Part shown: positions 31,691 through 40,064 of the stretch, piece after piece | Layout of the letters: every line of letters starts with the position of its first letter | Position numbering within the stretch: position 1 is the stretch's first letter | Source of the DNA: Desulfobacterales bacterium | GTDB taxonomy: Bacteria; Desulfobacterota; Desulfobacteria; Desulfobacterales; JAQWFD01 | Direction of reading: 5' to 3' | Assembly (NCBI GenBank): GCA_028704555.1 | Contig: JAQWFD010000033.1 | Location: forward strand, 1 to 45,254 | DNA length: 45,254 nt | Notes under the pieces: model-generated | What the model saw: the letters and a program-made list of their open reading frames with translations, nothing else | Told to the model about the DNA's origin: nothing | Databases searched by the model: none | Program-made: the position numbers and the translations under genes

Positions 31691-32539
31691 ATGAATACCC
31701 GCGCTCGAGTAACAAAACTGATCGAAGATTTCATGAACGATCCGAAAAACAATCGTATCGCACCGAATAGCGATTCTCCCGCGTTTGACACCCCGCTGGT
31801 CGGTTTTTGCCGGGGGGATGATCCGCTGCTTGAGGAATTTAAACAGCACATCGGACCTTTTTACTGGACCCCTTTGGAAATTCTTCAGCTTGAGTATCCG
31901 GAGACAGAATTTTCACCGCAGAACCTGTCGGTTATCACCTGGATACTGCCTCAGACAAAGGCGACCCGTGACGAACAACGAAAGTGCCGGGAGCTTCCGG
32001 GGCGTCTGTGGAGTCAGAACCGCTATTATGGTGAAGCGGCTAACCACTCCCTTCGTGAACATGTGCAGGCCTGGTTGAGAGAATCGGGGATAGCCGCCAT
32101 ATCTCCGCTGCTCTCTCCTCACTGGAGCGTCACCCAATCCGAAACCTGCGGGATTGCCTCCAACTGGTCCGAACGTCATGCAGCCCATGCGTGCGGCCTG
32201 GGAACCTTTGGCCTCTGTGACGGGCTGATTACTCCGAAAGGCAAAGCCGTACGGATCGGATCTGTTGTTGCCGCCGTTGATATTGAATCCACCCCGAGAC
32301 CTTATTCTGACCTTCATGCCTATTGCCTGTTTTATTCCACTGGAACCTGTGTGAGCTGTATCAACCGGTGCCCGGCCGGGGCCATATCCGAAGCCGGACA
32401 TGATAAGCAAAAGTGTATGAATTATATCCGAAAGGTGACCGCCCCGTATGTGAAAAAGGAACTGGGCGTTGAGGCGACCCCCTGCGGGCTGTGTCAGGTG
32501 GGCGTGCCGTGCGAGTCAAAAATCCCTGTGAAGAGGTGA
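31691..32539 (+). CDS. QueG-like 4Fe-4S protein (epoxyqueuosine reductase-related)
   Basis: 282 residues from ATG 31691, with AAGGG six bases upstream. The C-terminal half carries ferredoxin-type ligands CVSCINRCPAGAI and a later CGLCQVGVPCE, and the block HAAHACGLGTFGLCDGLITP resembles the KNxGxxGxxGLLxxP region of QueG and related reductive enzymes. It lacks the clear cobalamin-binding N-terminus of true QueG, so another reductase function is possible. Similar stand-alone epoxyqueuosine-reductase-like proteins are common in anaerobic Desulfobacterota. It may be co-transcribed with the short gene eight bases downstream. Confidence 0.7.
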   Translation: MNTRARVTKLIEDFMNDPKNNRIAPNSDSPAFDTPLVGFCRGDDPLLEEFKQHIGPFYWTPLEILQLEYPETEFSPQNLSVITWILPQTKATRDEQRKCRELPGRLWSQNRYYGEAANHSLREHVQAWLRESGIAAISPLLSPHWSVTQSETCGIASNWSERHAAHACGLGTFGLCDGLITPKGKAVRIGSVVAAVDIESTPRPYSDLHAYCLFYSTGTCVSCINRCPAGAISEAGHDKQKCMNYIRKVTAPYVKKELGVEATPCGLCQVGVPCESKIPVKR

Positions 32540-32546
32540 ACATCAG

Positions 32547-32891
32547 ATGGCCATGGCCGGAGAATTTATCAGTGAAACCATCAAACCCGTATGCGATACG
32601 TGTGACACGTTGCAAATGGCAGCCGGGGAACCCGGGCTTCCGTGTAAGTTTCTCTGGCGGGGACGAATAATTGAGATTGCGGCTGTCCTGAGCACCTGGC
32701 GGGAAACCGGCAGGTGTCGCCACGGAAGCCCCGAGATGTATGTACGCAAGCACTGGTTCGAGGTGATCACGACCTGCGGTGAGACCATGAAAATTTATTT
32801 CGACAGGCAGCCCCGTGGAGGTCGAAAGCCTGAGAGATGGTGGCTGTTCAGCCTGGAAGTAAAACCGGATCAGCCCGGTTCTCTTTCTTGA
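32547..32891 (+). CDS. DUF6504-like small protein
   Basis: 114 residues, starting ATG 32547 after GAGGTG. Conserved core: CKFLWRGRIIEIAAVLSTW, then MYVRKHWFEVITTCGETM and IYFDRQPRG, matching a small uncharacterised family (DUF6504, from recall) built of a few beta-strands. Cysteines at CDTC near residue 16 are a possible local metal site. It follows the QueG-like gene by seven bases, suggesting an operon. Confidence 0.65.
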   Translation: MAMAGEFISETIKPVCDTCDTLQMAAGEPGLPCKFLWRGRIIEIAAVLSTWRETGRCRHGSPEMYVRKHWFEVITTCGETMKIYFDRQPRGGRKPERWWLFSLEVKPDQPGSLS

Positions 32892-33009
32892 CAAAATGTC
32901 TTTGTGAAAGTAACAGTGGTCATAATGGCTTTGATAAAAATCGATAGGCATAAGATATGCTGGCAGAACCACTGTTTTTAGCGGCCCTTAACCTGAATGA
33001 GGTGAAAAC

Positions 33010-33819
33010 ATGAAACGTTTGATTCTGGTACTTCTTGTTTTGGTTTGGCCCCTGTCTGTATCTGCAGGGGATATCGTTTCAAAATGGAGGCAGACTGACG
33101 GCAGCATCACGACTCTTTCCATGAGGGATTTGAAGCACATCAGGCTGGATATGGCGCCGGACAGCTATATGCTGTTATCCGGACAGAAAGTGTATATGGT
33201 CTCCAGACAGGAGGGACAATGGAGCGCCATGGACATGGATGAAATGTCCGGGATGATGAAGATGTTCGACGGGCAGGCTGCAGCACAGATTGAAGAGCGC
33301 CTGGGGACGTATAAATCCACGGGGCGAACAGAGACGGTTGCCGGGTATAAGGGAACGGTTTATATCGCTGAGGTGCGCGATGCATCCGGCAAAGTCCTCG
33401 AGCAGAGTGAGACGGTTTTTTGCAAACATCAGGATATCGTCCGCGTGAATGAAGCCTGGATGGCAGTCGCCTCAGGCATGGGGCGTCTCGTGGGACCGGA
33501 AATGTCCCGCGCAATGGATCAGGTTACAAAAGAGGCCAGAGAAGGCGGTTATGGTGGTTTTCTTCGTTTCGGAACGGACTTGACGCTGATTTCGCTTGAA
33601 CAGCAGTCACTGGGTTCGGGCTACTTCAATCTTCCTGAAGGAACCGAACCGGTCCGTGCACAATCTCCTCCGTCTGAGGGGGCGGCTCGTCCGGATAACG
33701 ACGGCATCGCCGATACTGCTTCAGATGTCGGAAAGGATGCCGTGGATGAGGCCAAGGGTGCAACCATTGATGAGGTGCGCGATGGTGTGAAAAATATTTT
33801 TAACCAATTGTTTAAATGA
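33010..33819 (+). CDS. Exported DUF4412-like protein
   Basis: 269 residues with a clear signal peptide (MKRLILVLLVLVWPLSVSAG, cleavage after SAG). The mature part has a beta-rich domain (IRLDMAPDSYMLLSGQKVYM, then WSAMDMDEMSGMM) and a TVYIAEVRD segment, typical of periplasmic DUF4412 proteins. A disordered C-terminus carries a DEAKGATIDEVRDGVKNIFN helix. It probably acts in the periplasm; the ligand is unknown. A perfect -35 TTGACA at 32888-32893, 17 bases before TAACAG at 32911, may be its promoter. Confidence 0.7.
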   Translation: MKRLILVLLVLVWPLSVSAGDIVSKWRQTDGSITTLSMRDLKHIRLDMAPDSYMLLSGQKVYMVSRQEGQWSAMDMDEMSGMMKMFDGQAAAQIEERLGTYKSTGRTETVAGYKGTVYIAEVRDASGKVLEQSETVFCKHQDIVRVNEAWMAVASGMGRLVGPEMSRAMDQVTKEAREGGYGGFLRFGTDLTLISLEQQSLGSGYFNLPEGTEPVRAQSPPSEGAARPDNDGIADTASDVGKDAVDEAKGATIDEVRDGVKNIFNQLFK

Positions 33820-33849
33820 TGGATCATCACCAAACAGCCGGGGCAGCCG

Positions 33850-34002
33850 GTGGATACCCGTATAAAGGTACTGGCGATCGTTGGAAGCTACCGGAAAGAC
33901 GGTATTATCGATACGGCAATCGATGAGATTTTATCCTCGGCCCGGAAAAAGGCGGCCGAGACCGAAAAAATCTATTGGATCGATAGCTGCATTGAATTGT
34001 AG
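33850..34002 (+). pseudogene. Fragment of an NADPH-dependent FMN reductase (flavodoxin-like)
   Basis: Starting at a GTG, 50 codons read VDTRIKVLAIVGSYRKDG, IIDTAIDEILSSARKKAA and ETEKIYWIDSCIEL before a TAG. This is the first beta-strand, phosphate loop and helix of the FMN reductase family (normally VLAIVGSPRK...), where the next residues would be CxxC-rich. After the stop the frame continues with TNCSRSAATVRGA, an echo of the usual C-x-x-C segment, and then loses similarity. The remainder up to 34132 (on the plus strand) is not coding; the rlmI gene ends there on the other strand. Confidence 0.65.
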
Positions 34003-34132
34003 ACAAACTGCAGCCGCTCAGCAGCAACCGTTCGGGGAGCGAGTCAGAAAAAAAGTCCGTCGCCCGGGTAAAAGAATTATTTCCGAAGAGCTGCAAAAAT
34101 ACAGTAATTCAGAAAGAATGCCCCTGGTGGGT

Positions 34133-35326
34133 TTACCAGATTCTGCAGATCAGGCCTTTGAGATAATCGGCTTCCGGAAAATTCAGGCCGATGGGATGAT
34201 CCGGGGCCTGGGATAGCCGCTGTAAAATTTGTGCGTCTTTTTTTTCATCCAGGGCGGCGTCCGAGACAATTTTCTGGAACAGCTCCCGGCTGACAAGGCC
34301 GGAACATGAAAACGTTATCAGCAGTCCTCCGGGCTTCAGGAGCCTGAATGCCAGCAGGTTGATATCCTTGTAACCCCGGGCGGCGCGCATCAGGCTGCTT
34401 CGGGAGTCAGCAAATTTGGGCGGGTCGAGGATAATCATGTCAAACTGGCGGTTTTGTTCGCGATAAGTCCGTAACACCTTGAACACATTTCCTTCTTCAT
34501 TCTGCGCAAGCTCAGGGTTCAGACCGTTCAGCTCCATGTTCCGACGGGCAATGGCCAGCGCGTCGGCGGATGAATCGACATTGACGACGCGAACCGCTCC
34601 GGCTTTCAGGGCGGCCACCGCAAATCCGCCAGTATACGCGAAGCAGTTCAATACGTCCATTCCTTTGGCAAACCCGGCCACGACGCCCCGATTAACCCGT
34701 TGATCCAGGTAAAAACCGGTTTTATGGCCGTTTCGGATATCTACGAAAAAACGATACCCTGCCTCATGAATTTCCACCAGATCTGGCGGCTCCTGCCCGA
34801 GGATCAGGCCTGTTCGCGTGTCCAGGCCTTCTTTTTTCCGTTCGTTGGCATCCGACCGTTCATAGATTCCCTGGTTTGGAACCAGTTCGTTCAGCAGCTC
34901 CGTGAGGGTGTCTTTCCAGAATTCGGCACCGGTTGTGAGGAACTGACAGACGAGAAAATCGGCGTAACGGTCCACAATCAGGCCGGGAAGCCCGTCGGAT
35001 TCGGAATTGACCAGACGGCAGCCAAGATGTTTCCAGTCGCAGTTTCTGTATAGAAACCTTCGGGTCTGGATGACTTTTTCGAGTCGGGAACGAAAAAAAG
35101 AGGCGTTGACCGGCTCGTCCGGATCAAATGTCCAGACACGGACGATCATCTGGGAAGAGGGAGAATAGGCACCTTGACCGAGCAGGGTGCGATCGGGTGA
35201 CAGAATATCCACGGTTTCTCCGGGAGCAGGATGGCCTTCAATCTGTTTGACGGCGCCGGAAAATATCCAGGGGTGCCGCCTCAGAAGTGATTTTTCACGT
35301 TTTGTCTTTAATATAATGGATGTCAT
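34133..35326 (-). CDS. rlmI: 23S rRNA (cytosine) methyltransferase RlmI-like
   Basis: 397 residues. The N-terminus (SLLRRHPWIFSGAVKQIEG) is the PUA-domain part. The central methyltransferase has the SAM motif VLNCFAYTGGFAVAALKAG, VDSSADALAIARRNMELNGL and the catalytic region DMIILDPPKFADSRS, followed by TFSCSGLVSRELF with the catalytic Cys pair. RlmI methylates C1962 of 23S rRNA in E. coli; homologues in other bacteria are often equally conserved. It stands alone on the minus strand, with the FMN reductase relic at its 3' side. Confidence 0.9.
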   Translation of the reverse strand: MTSIILKTKREKSLLRRHPWIFSGAVKQIEGHPAPGETVDILSPDRTLLGQGAYSPSSQMIVRVWTFDPDEPVNASFFRSRLEKVIQTRRFLYRNCDWKHLGCRLVNSESDGLPGLIVDRYADFLVCQFLTTGAEFWKDTLTELLNELVPNQGIYERSDANERKKEGLDTRTGLILGQEPPDLVEIHEAGYRFFVDIRNGHKTGFYLDQRVNRGVVAGFAKGMDVLNCFAYTGGFAVAALKAGAVRVVNVDSSADALAIARRNMELNGLNPELAQNEEGNVFKVLRTYREQNRQFDMIILDPPKFADSRSSLMRAARGYKDINLLAFRLLKPGGLLITFSCSGLVSRELFQKIVSDAALDEKKDAQILQRLSQAPDHPIGLNFPEADYLKGLICRIW

Positions 35327-35709
35327 GTGGACCTGTTTGCTCTTTCCTCGCCCTCCAGGGGGATAAATAACATTGCGTTTTTTTGTCTGTTAAAGAGGTT
35401 AGATAAATATCACCTCCTGATAAGTTCTACAATCAGTTTTCGAATTTCAGGATGATTGCTGCGTGATCTGGATGGCCATCTCGAGTGTGGCGATATTTTT
35501 CAACGTACGGGCCCCTTGCCTTTTCTTTTATCCCCTGCCGATGCCTTCCGTTTCCCTCCCAATTTTCATCCCTGCAACTTGTAAATGGCATTGACCGGCA
35601 TAAGGGGTATCAAGTCAGTGCTTGACTCTTCTGGTACAACCCGTTACATTTCACGCCCTGTCAGCTGTGGAATATCCGGATTGCTGCCTGCTGTTTAATG
35701 TCTGAGCGA
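35327..35709. other. Intergenic region between divergent rlmI and rnmV
   Basis: I see no convincing gene here. On the minus strand a short frame ends NHPEIRKLIVELIRR, a sequence seen in many transposon-derived proteins, but it lacks a start and is too short to support. The clear feature of the area is the palindrome that follows at 35710-35737. Confidence 0.4.
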
Positions 35710-35737
35710 CTTATTATGTCGAGTACGACATAATAAG
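35710..35737. promoter_or_regulatory. Perfect 12-bp inverted repeat (CTTATTATGTCG)
   Basis: CTTATTATGTCG at 35710-35721 and its exact complement at 35726-35737 flank a 4-bp AGTA centre. It lies 53 bp upstream of the RNase M5 start. Such a symmetric 28-bp site could be an operator, a recombinase crossover site or an IS end. No recombinase gene is nearby, so the function is open. Confidence 0.45.
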
Positions 35738-35790
35738 GTGGCACCGGGTCTGAAAAAAATTATGCAAATATTGCGTGAACAGGTGGTGTT

Positions 35791-36360
35791 TTGAGGATAA
35801 AAGAAATCATAGTGGTTGAAGGAAAAGATGATGAAAGCGCCGTGAAACAGGCTGTGGATGCGGAAGTTATTATAACCGGCGGCTTTAAGATATCAAAGGA
35901 AACCTTTCGTAAAATTGAATTTGCCCGGGAAAAAAAAGGCGTTATTGTCTTTACGGACCCCGATTATGCCGGGGAGCAGATCAGAAGACGAATAAATGAT
36001 CGAATAAAAGGCTGTAAGAACGCATTTGTGTCCAGAAATGATGCGTGCAAAAATAGTGATATCGGAATAGAAAATGCCGATCCCGGCATTATCCGGGATG
36101 CTCTGGAAAACGCAAAGTGTATTATGGAGACCATATCTCCGGTATTTACCAACGACATGTTATTTGAACATAACCTTGTCGGAGGAATGAATTCCTCAAA
36201 ACGAAGAGATGCATTAGGTAAAATCCTCGGAATAGGCTACGCAAACTGCAAGCAACTGCTGAGCAGACTCAATCACTACGCTATTTCAGAAGAGCAGTTT
36301 CATAACGCTGTCAAGGCGCTGCCTGAAATGGACACCCGCTCAACTTCTTCTAAATCATAA
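35791..36360 (+). CDS. rnmV: Ribonuclease M5-like Toprim protein
   Basis: 189 residues from TTG 35791, with AGGTGG four to nine bases upstream. The Toprim motifs are clear: IIVVEGKDDE (Glu10) and VIVFTDPDYAGEQIRRRI with Asp56 and Asp58. The later DIGIENADPGIIRDAL is the signature that separates RNase M5 from other Toprim proteins, and the C-terminal GKILGIGYANCKQLLSRLN is the M5-specific region. In Bacillota it matures 5S rRNA. The usual neighbour (ksgA) is absent. Its presence in a diderm sulfate-reducer-like genome is less usual; transfer is possible but not shown. Confidence 0.8.
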   Translation: MRIKEIIVVEGKDDESAVKQAVDAEVIITGGFKISKETFRKIEFAREKKGVIVFTDPDYAGEQIRRRINDRIKGCKNAFVSRNDACKNSDIGIENADPGIIRDALENAKCIMETISPVFTNDMLFEHNLVGGMNSSKRRDALGKILGIGYANCKQLLSRLNHYAISEEQFHNAVKALPEMDTRSTSSKS

Positions 36361-36578
36361 TCATGTCGGTTAATATTTCTGCTGCGCGATATCCGGGAAA
36401 AATATCAAATAATATTTCTCCGGCAGGCCATATCATGGTAATATCGATATTCGTTTCGTGAGGTCGGTTCGTCACGTATGGGGGGTGACGTGAGGTTATC
36501 CAACAGCTGATTATATCATCTGAAAGAATGATCATATTGTTATTGTGCGGTTACAGACTATGACTTTAAGTCATTTTT

Positions 36579-36713
36579 GGGTTTGATCATAACTGCGGCC
36601 ATCATGTCACGGAGTCCGTTCCGCCCATTGCCAGCTTTTTGAGCACGATCCGGCAACGGACGGGACTCCGAGGCTACGCACAGCAAAATATGGCCGCAGT
36701 TATGATCAGACCC
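36579..36713. mobile_element. Palindromic MITE, family A copy 4 (135-bp deletion form)
   Basis: The ends are GGGTTTGATCATAACTGCGG and inverted GGGTCTGATCATAACTGCGG, one or two changes from the other copies. The middle (~120 bp, including the GTACGACATGG arm) is missing, leaving both outer arms and one inner arm. Flanks are TCATTTTT (36571-36578) and TGATTTTT (36714-36721), an 8-bp duplication with one mismatch. It sits between rnmV and uup. Confidence 0.88.
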
Positions 36714-36836
36714 TGATTTTTTAAAAAAAGACCGGTTCATACGGATGAGTTTCCGGTCACCCTCCGGGGAAGATTGAATCCAAAATGATGCATGCCGCTG
36801 GCGGCAACGCGTCTTTCATACGACAGGATATATGTT

Positions 36837-38747
36837 ATGGCTCTGATGGCTTTAAATAATGTAAACCTCGGATTTGGCGATCCGTCGCTGTTCGATAATG
36901 TGGATCTTCAGATCGAACAGGGGGAGCGGATTTGTCTGATCGGTCGCAATGGTACCGGCAAGTCCACGCTGCTCAAGCTGCTTCATGGGGAGATGCTGCC
37001 TGACAGCGGTGTGGTAGCAAAGGCTCCGGGGCTGAAAACCGCCCTGTTGACGCAGGAAGTCCCCCCTGGCCTGGAGGGAAGCGTCTATGATGTCGTGGCA
37101 TCCGGTCAGCCGCATCATGCCGCACTGCTCGGCGAATACAACCGGCTCACCCATGAACTGGGAAAATGCTTTGATCAGGATGTTCTGGAACGGCTGAACC
37201 AGATTCAACATGAACTCGAGACGGTTGGCGCCTGGCACCTGCATCAGCAGGTTCAGACGATCATATCGCGTATGGACCTGGATGAAGAGGCTTCATTCGG
37301 AGTCCTCTCTGCCGGGCTCAAACGCCGGGTCTTTCTGGCGCGGGCACTGGTAAATGATCCCGATATCCTGCTGCTGGATGAACCCACCAATCACCTGGAT
37401 ATCGATGCCATTATCTGGATGGAGAATTTCCTGCTTCGCTCGGTAAAAACCTTGCTTTTCGTAACCCATGACAGGGCCTTGCTCAAGCTGCTGGCCACCC
37501 GGATCGTTGAAATTGATCGGGCCTCTCTGAGATCCTTCCCCGGTAACTATGACACTTACCTCAGACGGAAGCAGGAGCAGCTCGACAGTGAAGATGTGCA
37601 AAACGCCGAGTTTGACAAGCACGTCCGGCGGGAAGAGATCTGGCTTCGACAGGGAGTCAAGGCACGGCGAACCCGGAATGAGGGCAGGGTGAGGGCCTTG
37701 ATGCAGATGCGTGAAGAGGTGCGGCAGCGTCGTGCCCGGAGCGGCAGCGTGTGTCTTGTGAAGCAGGAAGCCGAGAAATCGGGCAAACTCGTCATTAAGG
37801 CCGATGATATCTCATTTGGTTACAGCGAATCCCCCATACTCTCCGGCTTTTCCACCACCATCATGCGGGGTGATAAGGTGGGGATCATCGGTCGGAACGG
37901 CTGCGGAAAGACAACGCTGCTGCGGATTCTGCTGGGAGAGATCAAGCCGGAAAGCGGTATCGTCCGGCACGGCGCCCGTCTGGAGGTGGCCTATTTTGAT
38001 CAGCTCAGGGCTCAGCTCGATGAAAGCCGGACCCTGCAGCAGAATGTGGCCGAGGACGGTGACACGGTCTTCGTGGGCGGCAAGCCGCGGCACATTATCG
38101 GCTATCTGCAGGATTTTCTGTTTTCTCCCGCTCAGGCCCGGGCTCCCATTACCCGACTTTCCGGTGGGGAGCGAAACCGGCTCCTTCTGGCCAAACTGTT
38201 TACCCGCCCGTCCAATGTAATGGTTCTGGATGAGCCCACCAATGATCTGGATGTCGAAACGTTGGACCTGCTGGAGGAGCTGTTGGTCGAGTATGAGGGT
38301 ACCGTCCTTATGGTAAGCCACGATCGTGCGTTTCTGAACAATGTCGTCACCTCCACGCTGGTGTTTGAAGGGCAGGGGAGGGTGCAGGAATACGTGGGGG
38401 GCTATGACGACTGGATGCGTCAGCGGCCACAGGAGGAAAAAAATGTTGCAGTGAAGTCGCTGAAAAAGGACAAACCCCGCAGCGCTCCCTCCGGCCCCCG
38501 AAAGCTGACTTTCAAGGAGCAGCGTGAACTCGAACAACTGCCGGATATCATTGAAGCGCTCGAGTCGAAGAAACAAGCGCTTTTTACCGCCATGTCCGAG
38601 CCGGATATGTACAAGACCGCGGGAACCGAAATCGGGCGTCTGCAGGCCAGTCTGGATGACCTGGAGAGGGACCTGACGGCGGCCTATGCAAGGTGGGAAC
38701 AGCTGGAGGAGCTTTCTCTGAAGCTTTCGCAAATGAAAACCAAATGA
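36837..38747 (+). CDS. uup: ABC-F ATPase, Uup-like
   Basis: 636 residues from ATG 36837, with AGGA nine bases upstream; a longer in-frame start at 36792 is unlikely. It has two ABC domains without membrane segments. Domain 1 has GRNGTGKSTLLK and LLLDEPTNHLDIDAIIWME, but a non-canonical signature LSAGLKRRVFLARAL. Domain 2 has GRNGCGKTTLLR, LSGGERNRLLLAKLF and MVLDEPTNDLDVETLDLLE. The C-terminal coiled coil (KLTFKEQRELEQLPDIIEAL onward) is the Uup-type DNA/ribosome-binding tail. ABC-F proteins act on ribosomes or DNA structures rather than transport. An array of short tandem repeats lies right after the stop. Confidence 0.9.
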   Translation: MALMALNNVNLGFGDPSLFDNVDLQIEQGERICLIGRNGTGKSTLLKLLHGEMLPDSGVVAKAPGLKTALLTQEVPPGLEGSVYDVVASGQPHHAALLGEYNRLTHELGKCFDQDVLERLNQIQHELETVGAWHLHQQVQTIISRMDLDEEASFGVLSAGLKRRVFLARALVNDPDILLLDEPTNHLDIDAIIWMENFLLRSVKTLLFVTHDRALLKLLATRIVEIDRASLRSFPGNYDTYLRRKQEQLDSEDVQNAEFDKHVRREEIWLRQGVKARRTRNEGRVRALMQMREEVRQRRARSGSVCLVKQEAEKSGKLVIKADDISFGYSESPILSGFSTTIMRGDKVGIIGRNGCGKTTLLRILLGEIKPESGIVRHGARLEVAYFDQLRAQLDESRTLQQNVAEDGDTVFVGGKPRHIIGYLQDFLFSPAQARAPITRLSGGERNRLLLAKLFTRPSNVMVLDEPTNDLDVETLDLLEELLVEYEGTVLMVSHDRAFLNNVVTSTLVFEGQGRVQEYVGGYDDWMRQRPQEEKNVAVKSLKKDKPRSAPSGPRKLTFKEQRELEQLPDIIEALESKKQALFTAMSEPDMYKTAGTEIGRLQASLDDLERDLTAAYARWEQLEELSLKLSQMKTK

Positions 38748-38749
38748 CG

Positions 38750-38870
38750 GAGGTCAGCGGTCAGAGGACAGAGGATAGAGGTCGGAGGACAGAGGTCAGA
38801 GTTCAGATGACTCACGACTCACGACTCACGACTCATGACTTTTTCTCCTTAGCCCTTAGCCCTTAGCCTT
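38750..38870. repeat. Cluster of short tandem repeats between uup and the dehydrogenase gene
   Basis: Three kinds follow each other: imperfect GGTCAGAGGACAGA-like units (38752-38806), the 7-mer GACTCAC repeated three times plus GACTCAT (38809-38836), and TTAGCCC repeated (38849-38868). The 7-mer arrays are exact. They are likely slippage-prone; no coding role is visible. The dehydrogenase start follows 19 bp later. Confidence 0.75.
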
Positions 38871-38888
38871 TTTTTACGGGAGTATCAG

Positions 38889-39836
38889 ATGAATATTCTT
38901 TTTGCTGCTTCGGAAAATGCCTGGGGTGGCTTTTTAAACATGATCCGGGCTGAACTTCCCCGGCATCAGTTTGAGGCCACCGGACGGTTCGGAGTCGACC
39001 ATTTGACCGGGGTCGATGTCCTGATTCCCACCATGTGTCCGGTTACCGAAGCGCTGCTTGAGAAAAGTGATTGCCTGCGGCTCATCCAGCAATGCGGTTC
39101 CGGAATAGAGGGCGTTGATCTGCAGGCGGCCCGGAAGCGGAACATCCGGGTGGCCAATGTCCCCACGGATATTTCCGGAAATGCCGACTCTGTGGCGGAG
39201 CTGGGGATATATATGATGATCGGCCTGTCCAGGAATATCCGGGGTATGGCACAAAGCCTGGAAAACCGGAAGATGGGAGAGCCACAGGGGCGGGCCTTGA
39301 GCGGGCTGACCGTTGGACTGGCAGGCCTTGGCGGCATAGGCAAAGCCCTGATCAGAAGGCTCAGGGCCTTTGACGTGCATTTGATCGGCATCAAACATCA
39401 CGGCAGCCAACAGGCCATGCAGGAACTGGATCTGGAATGGGTCGGGGGCGCTGAAGACCTGCATATCCTCCTGAAAAGATCGGATGTTGTGATGCTGTGC
39501 CTTCCCTGTACAGCTGAGAGTAAATATCTGATCAATCGCTCTTCGATCTCATGGATGAAAGAAAATGCATATTTAATCAATCTGTCAAGAGGCGGCCTCG
39601 TAGAGCGCGACGCATTGGCGGAAGCCCTGGCCTCCGGCAGACTGGCCGGTGCCGGCCTGGATGTCTTCTGGGAAGAGCCGCCTGATCCGGATGATCCGAT
39701 TTTCAAGTATAATGTACTGGCAACCCCGCATATTGCTGGCTCTACCGATGTCTCCATGAGGGGGATTGTCCGGGCCGTGGCCGAAAATATCCGCAGGGTG
39801 GAGAAAAACCAGGAACCGTTATATGTGAAAAACTGA
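38889..39836 (+). CDS. D-isomer-specific 2-hydroxyacid dehydrogenase family protein
   Basis: 315 residues with the family layout: an N-terminal substrate domain, then the NAD(P)-binding domain with GLAGLGGIGKALIRRL. Conserved catalytic residues are in LINLSRGGLVERDAL (Arg), DVFWEEPP (Glu) and NVLATPHIAGSTDVS (His). It may reduce a 2-oxoacid or oxidise a D-hydroxyacid, perhaps 3-phosphoglycerate-like, but specificity cannot be read. GGGAG nine bases before the ATG is the ribosome site, located just after the tandem repeats. Confidence 0.88.
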   Translation: MNILFAASENAWGGFLNMIRAELPRHQFEATGRFGVDHLTGVDVLIPTMCPVTEALLEKSDCLRLIQQCGSGIEGVDLQAARKRNIRVANVPTDISGNADSVAELGIYMMIGLSRNIRGMAQSLENRKMGEPQGRALSGLTVGLAGLGGIGKALIRRLRAFDVHLIGIKHHGSQQAMQELDLEWVGGAEDLHILLKRSDVVMLCLPCTAESKYLINRSSISWMKENAYLINLSRGGLVERDALAEALASGRLAGAGLDVFWEEPPDPDDPIFKYNVLATPHIAGSTDVSMRGIVRAVAENIRRVEKNQEPLYVKN

Positions 39837-39899
39837 AGTGCTGCGGTCCGGTGCAAGGTTGATAATGTTAAAAATTTGCAGAAACAAATTGAAGAAAAC

Positions 39900-40052
39900 A
39901 TGCTTGCGGTTATCAGAAAATTAGGAGTTCATCACGGGGTAGCCGTGTTTGGGCTGGTTCAGATTTTTTCGACGTTGCCCCATTTATTGCATGGTATCAA
40001 AGAAGTCAATGAGGGGTATGAGTGCTTTTGCGAAGAAACCGAAAAAGGTTGA
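39900..40052 (+). CDS. Possible small protein of 50 residues
   Basis: An ATG frame reads MLAVIRKLGVHHGVAVFGLV, then QIFSTLPHLLHGIKEVNEGY and ECFCEETEKG. The frame is open for another ~20 codons upstream. The hydrophobic middle and acidic end look protein-like, but no clear ribosome site is seen and no family is recognised. It may be the end of a decayed gene. Confidence 0.3.
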   Translation: MLAVIRKLGVHHGVAVFGLVQIFSTLPHLLHGIKEVNEGYECFCEETEKG

Positions 40053-40064
40053 AGAGGCAGAGGA

